The position numbers were made by a program, and so were the translations under genes. This document shows positions 5,514-11,563 of a DNA stretch of 11,563 nucleotides, in pieces (positions within the stretch are counted from its first letter, which is position 1; each line of letters opens with the position of its first letter). The notes beneath the pieces are model-generated. The model ran no database searches, was not told where the DNA came from, and was given only the letters and a program-made list of their open reading frames with translations. This stretch comes from Betaproteobacteria bacterium RIFCSPLOWO2_02_FULL_68_150 (GTDB lineage Bacteria; Pseudomonadota; Gammaproteobacteria; Burkholderiales; SG8-39): NCBI GenBank assembly GCA_001771975.1, contig MERE01000024.1:1-11563 (forward strand). The letters run 5' to 3'.

Positions 5514-8115
5514 CCCAGGCCCTGACCGAGGCGAGTGCCGCCGCCAGCTTGCCCGGCTCGCTGCCGCCGGCCTGCGCCATGTCGGCGCGGCCGCCACCCT
5601 TGCCGCCGACCTGCCGGGCGACGAAATTGACGAGCTCACCCGCCTTCACGCGCGCCGTGAGATCCGCCGTGACGCCGGCGATCAGCGAAACCTTGCCGTC
5701 GCCGCAGACGCCGAGCACGATGGCAGCCGATTTCAGCTGCTGCTTGAGCTGGTCGACCGTATCGCGCAAGGCTTTCGCGTCGGCGCCCTCCAAGGTCGCG
5801 GCGAGCACCCGCGCGCCTTTCACCTCGAGCGCCTGCGCCGCGAGGTCGGCGCCCTGCGAGGCGACCGCCTTCGACTTGAGGCGCGCGAGCTCCTTCTCGA
5901 GCGCTCGCTTGTCCTCGAGCAGGTTGCGCACCGCTTTCTCGACCATGCCGGCGCCGGGTTGAGCGCGCAGCTGCCGCGCAACCTCGCGGAACTCCTGCAG
6001 CTGGCGGTTCATCATGGCGAGCGCGTTGGCGCCGGTGGTCGCCTCGACGCGGCGTATGCCCGCCGCCACGCCGCCCTCCGCATAGAGCTTGAAGACGCCG
6101 ATATCGCCGGTGCGCTCGACGTGCGTGCCGCCGCAGAATTCGCGCGACGAGCCGATGTCGAGCACGCGCACCTCGTCTGCGTACTTCTCGCCGAACAGCA
6201 TCACGGCGCCCGACTTTTTCGCCTCCTCGATGGGCATGACGCGGGCCCGCGTCGGCGTGTTCTGCATGATCTCGCCGTTCACGAGCTGCTCCACCCGGCG
6301 AATTTCCTCGTCGCTCATCGGCTTGTCGTGGGCGAAGTCGAAGCGCGTTTTGTCGGGGTCGACCAGCGAGCCCTTTTGCTGCACGTGGGGGCCGAGCACC
6401 TCGCGCAGCGCCTTGTGCATGAGGTGCGTCACGGAGTGGTTGCGCATGGTGCGCTGGCGTGACGCAGCGTCCACGCGCGCCTCGACCTTGTCCCCCAGCT
6501 TGAGCGCACCGGCCCTGAGCGTGCCATGGTGGCCGAATGCATCGGGCTGGATCTTCTGCGTGTCGGCGACCGAGAACGTACCCGCAGAGCCCAGCAGCTC
6601 GCCGCGATCGCCCACCTGGCCCCCCGACTCGGCGTAGAACGGCGTCCGATCGAGCACGACGACGCCGGTGTCGCCTGCGTTCAAGGTCTCGACCGGCGAC
6701 CCCTCCCGATACAGAGCGACCAACTTGCCGGAGAGATTCAGCGTCTCGTAGCCGTGGAACTCGGTCTTGCGGCCCGAATATTCCAGTCCGACCGGCACGC
6801 TGAACTTGCTGCGGTTGCGCGCCCGCTCGCGCTGCTGCTGCATCGCGGCCTCGAAGCCCGCCAGATCGAGGCTCACGCCGCGCTCGCGGCAGATGTCGGC
6901 CGTGAGGTCGACCGGAAAGCCGAACGTGTCGTAGAGCTTGAACACGGTGTCGCCGTCGAGCAGCTTCTCGCCCGAGGCGAGCGCGCCTTCAAGCGCGACC
7001 ATGCCGTTGTCGAGCGTCTCGGCAAAGCGCTCTTCCTCCTGCTTCAGCACGCCAGCCACCCGCTCGGCCGAACGCCTCAGTTCCGGGTAGGCATCGCCCA
7101 TCGCCCGGTCGAGGTCCGGCACCAGCCGGTGGAAGAACGGTTGTTTCTGGCCGAGCTTGTAACCGTGGCGGATGGCGCGCCGGATGATCCGGCGCAACAC
7201 GTATCCCCGGCCTTCGTTGCCCGGAATGACGCCATCGACGATGAGGAAGGCGCAGGCGCGGATGTGGTCGGCAATCACGTTGAGCGACGGGTCGGTGAGG
7301 CCCCGGCAGGCGGTTTCGCGCGCTGCGGCCCCGATCAGGTCCTGGAACAGGTCGATCTGGTAGTTGGAATGCACGCCCTGCAGCACCGCGGCGACGCGTT
7401 CCAGGCCCATGCCGGTGTCGACCGACGGCCTGGGCAGCGGATGCAGCACGCCCGCTTCGTCGCGGTTGAATTGCATGAATACGAGGTTCCAGATCTCGAT
7501 GTAGCGGTCGCCGTCGGCGTCCGGCGATCCGGGCGGGCCGCCCGCAATGCCGGGGCCGTGGTCGTAGAAAATCTCGCTGCACGGCCCGCACGGCCCGGTA
7601 TCGGCCATCTGCCAGAAGTTGTCGGACTGGTATCTCTGGCCGCCCGGCTTGTCGCCGATGCGCACGCAGCGCTCCGGCGGCACGCCGATCAGGCGCGTCC
7701 AGAGCTCGTAGGCCTCGTCGTCGGTCTCGTAGACCGTGGTCCAGAGCTTCTCCGGCGGCAGCTTGTAGACCTCGGTGAGCAGCTCCCACGCGAACAGGAT
7801 CGCGTCGCGCTTGAAGTAGTCGCCGAACGAAAAATTGCCGAGCATCTCGAAGAACGTGTGGTGGCGTGCGGTGTAGCCGACGTTTTCCAGGTCGTTGTGC
7901 TTGCCCCCGGCGCGCACGCAGCGCTGCGCGGTGGTGGCGCGCGTGTACGCGCGCCGCTCCTTGCCGAGAAACGCGTCCTTGAACTGCACCATGCCGGAGT
8001 TGGTGAACAGCAGCGTCGGGTCGCTCGCCGGCACCAGCGGGCTCGAGGCGACGATGGCATGGCCCTTGGAACGGAAGTACTCGAGGAAACTGGCGCGGAT
8101 CGCGTTCGATTTCAT
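5497..8115 (-). CDS. alaS: Alanyl-tRNA synthetase
   Basis: This enzyme charges tRNA-Ala with alanine and hydrolyses mischarged Ser- and Gly-tRNA-Ala. The 872-residue length matches bacterial AlaS (E. coli 876). The N-terminus MKSNAIRASFLEYFRSKGH followed by SSPLVPASDPTLLFTNSGM is the class II catalytic core start. TTAQRCVRAGGKHNDLENVG and HHTFFEMLGNFSFGDYFK are AlaS-specific. The editing domain has HSVTHLMH (H560, H564) and the zinc ligands of CGGTHV (C661, H665). The C-terminal part holds a coiled-coil-like segment (KAVRNLLEDKRALEKELARL) and a glycine-rich C-Ala region (QVGGKGGGRADMAQAGG). All key motifs are intact, so the gene is complete and functional by inspection. The start is fixed by the family-typical first residues. 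The Shine-Dalgarno is weak. TAGAAT (8125-8130, minus strand) might be a -10 element but lies very close to the ATG. Confidence 0.98.
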   Translation of the reverse strand: MKSNAIRASFLEYFRSKGHAIVASSPLVPASDPTLLFTNSGMVQFKDAFLGKERRAYTRATTAQRCVRAGGKHNDLENVGYTARHHTFFEMLGNFSFGDYFKRDAILFAWELLTEVYKLPPEKLWTTVYETDDEAYELWTRLIGVPPERCVRIGDKPGGQRYQSDNFWQMADTGPCGPCSEIFYDHGPGIAGGPPGSPDADGDRYIEIWNLVFMQFNRDEAGVLHPLPRPSVDTGMGLERVAAVLQGVHSNYQIDLFQDLIGAAARETACRGLTDPSLNVIADHIRACAFLIVDGVIPGNEGRGYVLRRIIRRAIRHGYKLGQKQPFFHRLVPDLDRAMGDAYPELRRSAERVAGVLKQEEERFAETLDNGMVALEGALASGEKLLDGDTVFKLYDTFGFPVDLTADICRERGVSLDLAGFEAAMQQQRERARNRSKFSVPVGLEYSGRKTEFHGYETLNLSGKLVALYREGSPVETLNAGDTGVVVLDRTPFYAESGGQVGDRGELLGSAGTFSVADTQKIQPDAFGHHGTLRAGALKLGDKVEARVDAASRQRTMRNHSVTHLMHKALREVLGPHVQQKGSLVDPDKTRFDFAHDKPMSDEEIRRVEQLVNGEIMQNTPTRARVMPIEEAKKSGAVMLFGEKYADEVRVLDIGSSREFCGGTHVERTGDIGVFKLYAEGGVAAGIRRVEATTGANALAMMNRQLQEFREVARQLRAQPGAGMVEKAVRNLLEDKRALEKELARLKSKAVASQGADLAAQALEVKGARVLAATLEGADAKALRDTVDQLKQQLKSAAIVLGVCGDGKVSLIAGVTADLTARVKAGELVNFVARQVGGKGGGRADMAQAGGSEPGKLAAALASVRAWVEQRL

Positions 8116-8150
8116 GACGCTGCTATTCTAAAGGAGGCGCCGCGCGCGCT

Positions 8151-8176
8151 CGGGCGCAAGAGCGCCCGTATATAAT
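8151..8176 (+). promoter_or_regulatory. Candidate promoter -10 with adjoining inverted repeat upstream of the HD-GYP regulator gene
   Basis: A perfect -10 hexamer TATAAT lies at 8171-8176, 47 bases before the ATG at 8224. The -35 region at 17-base spacing (GCTCGG, 8148-8153) is poor. A perfect 7-bp inverted repeat, CGGGCGC-AAGA-GCGCCCG (8151-8168), fills the spacer and could be an operator or a structural accident of GC-rich DNA. The 108-base region is shared with the divergent alaS start. Confidence 0.5.
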
Positions 8177-8223
8177 GCCGCCTTCCCGCCAGTTCCGCCG
8201 CAATCACTCTGCGCAACGCTGCG

Positions 8224-9333
8224 ATGCCTCAACCAGGACGCGCCATCATCCTCGTGGTCGACGATGCCGAGGATATCCGCAACCTGCTGGCAGCCACCCT
8301 GCAGAGCCGCTACGAGCTGAAATCGGCGGCCAACGGCAAGGAGGCCCTGCGGCAGGCGGAATCCGAGCCGCGTCCGGATCTCATCCTGCTCGACATCCAG
8401 ATGCCGGGGCTGAACGGCTACGAAGTGTGCGCGCGCCTGAAATCCAACCCGGTGCTTTCGCCGATTCCGGTGATCTTCCTCACCGCGCTCACCGATCCGA
8501 AAGACGAAGTGAAGGGCCTGGAGCTGGGCGCGGTGGACTACATCACCAAACCGGTGAGCGCGCCGCTCATGCTCGCCCGCGTCAGCACGCAGCTCGCGCT
8601 GTACCACCAGCGCCGCTCGCTGGAAGAGGAGGTGCGCCAGCGCGTCGAGGAACTGTACGCGACGCGGCTGCAGATCATCCGGCGCCTCGCCTGCGCCATG
8701 GAATACCGCGAAGGCGGCCTGAGCCATCGCGTGATGCGCGTCAGCCACTATGTGCGCATCCTGGCGATCGAGCTGGGCATGGACGAGCAGACCGCGCAGC
8801 TGCTGTTCGACGCCGTGCCGCTCTACGACATCGGCAAACTCGGCGTGCCGGACTACATCCTGCGCAGCGCCGACCGGCTCAACAAGGTCGAGTGGCAGGA
8901 GATGCAGCGGCATCCGGAGATCGGCGCCGCCATCGTCGGCGAGCACAACGACCCGCTGCTCGCGATGGCGCGCATGATGGCGCTCAGCCACCACGAGCGC
9001 TGGGACGGTGCCGGCTATCCGAACCGCCTCGGCGGAGAGCGCATCCCGCTATCGGCGAGGATTCTCGCACTCGCCGATGCCTTCGAAGCGATGACGGCGA
9101 CGCAGCGACACCGCCGGCCGATTCCGGCGCAGGACGCGGCGTCGCAGCTGGTGCAGGACTCGGGCAAGCAGTTCGATCCGCGCGTCGTGGCCGCCTTCAG
9201 GAAGGTGGTGCCGCAGTTCGAGAAGATCATGGCCACCTTCAACGACGAGCTCGAAGGCATCCACGACCTCGATTTCGTGGCCAGCGGCAGCGCCGCGCTG
9301 GCGGGCGCGAAACCGGCCCAACGCAAGGGCTAG
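8224..9333 (+). CDS. Response regulator with degenerate HD-GYP output domain
   Basis: This is a 369-residue, two-domain signalling protein. The receiver domain (about 5-125) is complete: acidic pair D13-D14, phosphoacceptor D57 in LILLDIQMPGLNGYEV, T87 in FLTALTD and K109 in ITKP. A helical linker (about 128-155) leads into an HD-GYP domain (about 155-340), the family that hydrolyses cyclic di-GMP. Recognisable elements are SHRVMRVSHYV (H168), H230, HHERWDGAGYP (H256, H257, GYP at 264-266), RILALADAFEAMT (D285) and a late FDPRVVAAF. The signature His-Asp pair is changed: PLYDIGKLGVPD has Y201-D202 (codon TAC) where active members have His-Asp. The Glu normally four residues before H168 is Gly, with Glu one position earlier (E163). 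Loss of a metal ligand suggests reduced or absent phosphodiesterase activity and possibly a binding or sensory role. ATG at 8224 fits the family start; its Shine-Dalgarno is weak. No cognate kinase is in the window. Confidence 0.9.
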   Translation: MPQPGRAIILVVDDAEDIRNLLAATLQSRYELKSAANGKEALRQAESEPRPDLILLDIQMPGLNGYEVCARLKSNPVLSPIPVIFLTALTDPKDEVKGLELGAVDYITKPVSAPLMLARVSTQLALYHQRRSLEEEVRQRVEELYATRLQIIRRLACAMEYREGGLSHRVMRVSHYVRILAIELGMDEQTAQLLFDAVPLYDIGKLGVPDYILRSADRLNKVEWQEMQRHPEIGAAIVGEHNDPLLAMARMMALSHHERWDGAGYPNRLGGERIPLSARILALADAFEAMTATQRHRRPIPAQDAASQLVQDSGKQFDPRVVAAFRKVVPQFEKIMATFNDELEGIHDLDFVASGSAALAGAKPAQRKG

Positions 9334-9361
9334 TCCCGCGCCCGCCCGCCCGCGGCGAGCC

Positions 9362-9700
9362 TCAGGCCGCCAGGCGGCCGTACTTCACGAGCCGCGCGCG
9401 GATCCCGGTCTGCGTGCGCTGATGCGCTGACGCCAGCTCGGCAAGGCCGCGCCCGGCATCGAACGACGCCAGGAGGCTCCGATCCTCTTCTTCGGACCAC
9501 GGTTGCCCGGTTTTCGCCGGCAGATCGACACGCCGGCGCTCGATGCGCTCGGCCTGCTCGAGCGCCTGCGCGGCGGCGAACAGCGCCCGCACGGTGTCGG
9601 CCCGCTGGTAGGGGCTGTCGGTCGGAAACGCTTCTCCGCTGGCGGGATCGACGCCGTTGGCGAGCGCGCGCACGATGCCCAGGGCTTCGGTCTGATTCAT
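9362..9700 (-). CDS. Small protein with C-terminal SANT/Myb-like helical motif, function unknown
   Basis: This is a 112-residue soluble protein not recognised by name. The N-terminal half contains ANGVDPASGEAFPTDSPYQR (14-33), a compact conserved-looking block, followed by a helix (DTVRALFAAAQALEQAERIE). The C-terminal half, PWSEEEDRSLLASFDAGRGL (67-86) then AELASAHQRTQTGIRARL (87-104), has the W-S-x-E-E-D start and A-x-x-H-x-R-T-x-x-G-I-x-x-R-L end of SANT/Myb-like three-helix units, which often bind DNA or other proteins. The start at 9700 is decided by an extended Shine-Dalgarno directly upstream. A GTG at 9709 lies inside that sequence and is rejected. The gene follows recX by 42 bases on the same strand and could be the third gene of a recA-recX transcript, though nothing else ties it to DNA repair. 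It converges on the HD-GYP gene with 28 bases between the stops. Confidence 0.8.
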   Translation of the reverse strand: MNQTEALGIVRALANGVDPASGEAFPTDSPYQRADTVRALFAAAQALEQAERIERRRVDLPAKTGQPWSEEEDRSLLASFDAGRGLAELASAHQRTQTGIRARLVKYGRLAA

Positions 9701-9705
9701 GCTGA

Positions 9706-9716
9706 TCACCTCCTTC
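9706..9716 (-). promoter_or_regulatory. Extended perfect Shine-Dalgarno sequence
   Basis: On the minus strand AAGGAGGTGAT precedes ATG (9700-9698). It complements essentially the whole anti-Shine-Dalgarno tail of 16S rRNA, with 8 bases between GGAGG and ATG. It fixes the ATG at 9700 as the start of the 112-residue protein and predicts efficient initiation. Most other genes in this window have weak sites. Confidence 0.9.
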
Positions 9717-9742
9717 CGTTGCAGTAGCCAGGAGATGAACGT

Positions 9743-10201
9743 TTATTCAGTATCGGCGGATGACAGCAGGCGCCGGATGATGTCGTGCGAGAAGCCGCGG
9801 CCCTGCAGGAAGCGCATGCGCCGCGCGCGTTCCGCCGCGCTGCGCGCCGGCTGGCGGTACTTGCGCGCGAGGATGGCACGCGCGCGCTCGACATCGCCGG
9901 CGCCGCTGGCCGACGAGAGGCGCGCCGCAGTCTCCGCCGGCACGCCTTTCGCGATCAGATCGAGCCGGATGCGTGCGGCGCCGTACTTGCGCGCGAGCTG
10001 GCGCGCGCGCTCTTCGGCATAGCGTTCGTCGGAGAGCTGCCGTCTGGCCGCCAGCGCGTCGAGCAGTTGCTCGAGCGCCTCGGCGCTCGGTGCGTGCGCG
10101 GCGAGCTTGCGCGCCAGCTCGGCACGCGAATGCTCGCGGCGCGCGAGCAGCCGTAACGCCCGCGCCCGGAGCTCCGGCGCCGAATCGGGGGAACCCCTCA
10201 A
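9743..10201 (-). CDS. recX: Regulatory protein RecX
   Basis: This is a 152-residue, highly charged helical protein with the RecX pattern of three tandem three-helix repeats: RALRLLARREHSRAELARKL, then LDALAARRQLSDERYAEERA and RQLARKYGAARIRLDLIAKG, and finally RFLQGRGFSHDIIRRLL at the C-terminus. RecX binds the RecA filament and inhibits its recombinase and coprotease activity. The length is normal for the family. The gene directly follows recA: the recA TGA (10204-10202) is followed without a gap by the TTG start (10201-10199), and no ATG or GTG occurs in a sensible position. Translation therefore probably depends on ribosomes finishing recA, which would keep RecX far below RecA. Its own Shine-Dalgarno is poor. 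The small SANT-like gene follows after 42 bases. Confidence 0.93.
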   Translation of the reverse strand: MRGSPDSAPELRARALRLLARREHSRAELARKLAAHAPSAEALEQLLDALAARRQLSDERYAEERARQLARKYGAARIRLDLIAKGVPAETAARLSSASGAGDVERARAILARKYRQPARSAAERARRMRFLQGRGFSHDIIRRLLSSADTE

Positions 10202-11266
<1,065 letters not shown>

Positions 11267-11329
11267 GCTGTACCTCTTCTTCGGGTTGTCGGCATCTACG
11301 GCAGGCTGGGCCTGGGCCGGCACCGGATA

Positions 11330-11345
11330 CTGTATAAACGTCCAT
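11330..11345 (-). promoter_or_regulatory. LexA (SOS)-like box at the recA promoter
   Basis: Read on the plus strand the site is CTGTATAAACGTCCAT, i.e. CTG-N10-CAT, one mismatch from the CTG-N10-CAG pattern of gamma- and betaproteobacterial LexA boxes. It begins with the well-matched half CTGTATA. It lies just downstream of the recA -10 element and overlaps the expected transcription start, where LexA would block RNA polymerase. The second half-site is weak, so binding may be moderate. Confidence 0.6.
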
Positions 11346-11347
11346 GC

Positions 11348-11375
11348 ATTGTAGCGGTTGACGCTTGCCTGTCAA
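11348..11375 (-). promoter_or_regulatory. Sigma-70 promoter of recA
   Basis: On the minus strand a consensus -35 TTGACA (11375-11370) is followed after 16 bases by a near-consensus -10 TACAAT (11353-11348). Transcription would start near 11341, giving a leader of about 75 bases before the recA ATG at 11266. TTGAC and GTCAA form a 5-bp inverted repeat over the -35 and spacer (11358-11375). Confidence 0.8.
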
Positions 11376-11444
11376 CGGCGCCGGTGTACCATCCGCGCTG
11401 ACTGCGGAATTTCCTTTTTTTCACAACAGCTTGGGAGTTGAACG

Positions 11445-11563
11445 ATGGCGAAGGTCGCATTTCTGGGTCTGGGCGTGATGGGTTATCCGATGGCCGGCCA
11501 CCTGCTGAAAAAGGGCGGCCATGAGGTGACGGTGTACAACCGGAGCAGCGCCAAGGCGGCGCA
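11445..11563 (+). CDS. 3-hydroxyisobutyrate dehydrogenase-family NAD(P)-dependent reductase, N-terminal part (cut by window edge)
   Basis: Only the first 39 codons are present. MAKVAFLGLGVMGYPMAGHL continues into LKKGGHEVTVYNRSSAKAA. This is the Rossmann nucleotide-binding start of the beta-hydroxyacid dehydrogenase family, with GLGVMG (8-13) as the GxGxxG loop and VTVYNR as strand beta-2. N38-R39-type residues after beta-2 (YNRS) favour NADP(H) in many members. The family includes tartronate semialdehyde reductase (GarR/GlxR), 3-hydroxyisobutyrate dehydrogenase and succinic-semialdehyde reductases. The substrate-specific part is off-window, so no narrower name is justified. The ATG at 11445 has GGGAG 7 bases upstream (11433-11437). 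The gene diverges from recA across a 178-base intergenic region; no clear plus-strand promoter was found there. Confidence 0.85.
   Translation, partial: MAKVAFLGLGVMGYPMAGHLLKKGGHEVTVYNRSSAKAA

Noticed and set aside
5514..5639. Upstream start for the Nudix hydrolase at 5639
   Set aside because: It would add about 40 residues of Ser/Arg/Ala-rich sequence read through alaS in another frame. The zinc ribbon begins just after the TTG at 5513.
8129..8137. AAAGGAGGC, a strong Shine-Dalgarno-like sequence on the plus strand
   Set aside because: No start codon lies within a usable distance downstream, and the real plus-strand start is at 8224. It is read as coincidence.
6526..8175. 549-codon plus-strand reading frame opposite alaS
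   Set aside because: It is fully antisense to an intact alaS, low in complexity and has no recognisable domain.
9707..9709. GTG start for the small SANT-like protein, adding three residues
   Set aside because: The GTG lies inside the extended Shine-Dalgarno sequence that serves the ATG at 9700.
11267..11323. N-terminal extension of RecA by 19 residues from a GTG
   Set aside because: The family-typical N-terminus and a good Shine-Dalgarno support ATG at 11266. The extension has no RecA-like sequence.

Overview
The window is ordinary-looking, densely packed, GC-rich chromosomal DNA. Third codon positions are strongly G/C, which fills the opposite strands with long spurious reading frames. RecA, AlaS and the AroG-type DAHP synthase all read as proteobacterial, and the gene style fits a betaproteobacterium best. 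This is an inference from protein and neighbourhood style, not from a marker search. No tRNA, rRNA, CRISPR array, transposase or prophage gene was seen.

Layout. Positions 1-3716 hold four minus-strand genes, listed here in order of transcription. They are a GT39-type membrane glycosyltransferase, a UbiA/DPPR-synthase-like membrane transferase that overlaps it by 4 bases, a small cyclic-nucleotide-binding protein, and the N-terminal part of an ArsS-like radical SAM enzyme cut by the window edge. A 50-base perfect inverted repeat lies between the UbiA-like gene and the cyclic-nucleotide-binding gene. Upstream of these, still on the minus strand, are alaS (5497-8115), a zinc-ribbon Nudix hydrolase whose start overlaps the end of alaS, a 193-base leader region, and the DAHP synthase gene (3713-4834). 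The DAHP synthase stop overlaps the TTG start of the glycosyltransferase gene. A plus-strand response regulator with a degenerate HD-GYP domain (8224-9333) diverges from alaS. It converges on a small SANT/Myb-like protein gene that lies downstream of recA-recX on the minus strand. At the right edge a 3-hydroxyisobutyrate-dehydrogenase-family reductase starts on the plus strand, divergent from recA.

Main discovery. The leader of the DAHP synthase gene has the complete architecture of a ribosome-mediated transcription attenuator. It contains a short reading frame with one Trp and three Phe codons close together. This is followed by a 12-bp hairpin with a nine-base T run. A segment inside the leader reading frame (CGCTGGCGG) is exactly complementary to the 5' arm of that hairpin over 9 bases, giving the competing antiterminator. 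The first committed step of aromatic amino acid synthesis would thus be controlled by Phe (and perhaps Trp) supply. Because the glycosyltransferase and UbiA-like genes are overlapped with aroG, they may share this control.

Other points of note: the HD-GYP regulator carries Tyr-Asp in place of its His-Asp pair; recA has a clear sigma-70 promoter with an overlapping LexA-like box; the small gene after recX has an extended perfect Shine-Dalgarno sequence that fixes its start; and three genes begin with TTG overlapping or directly abutting an upstream stop codon.
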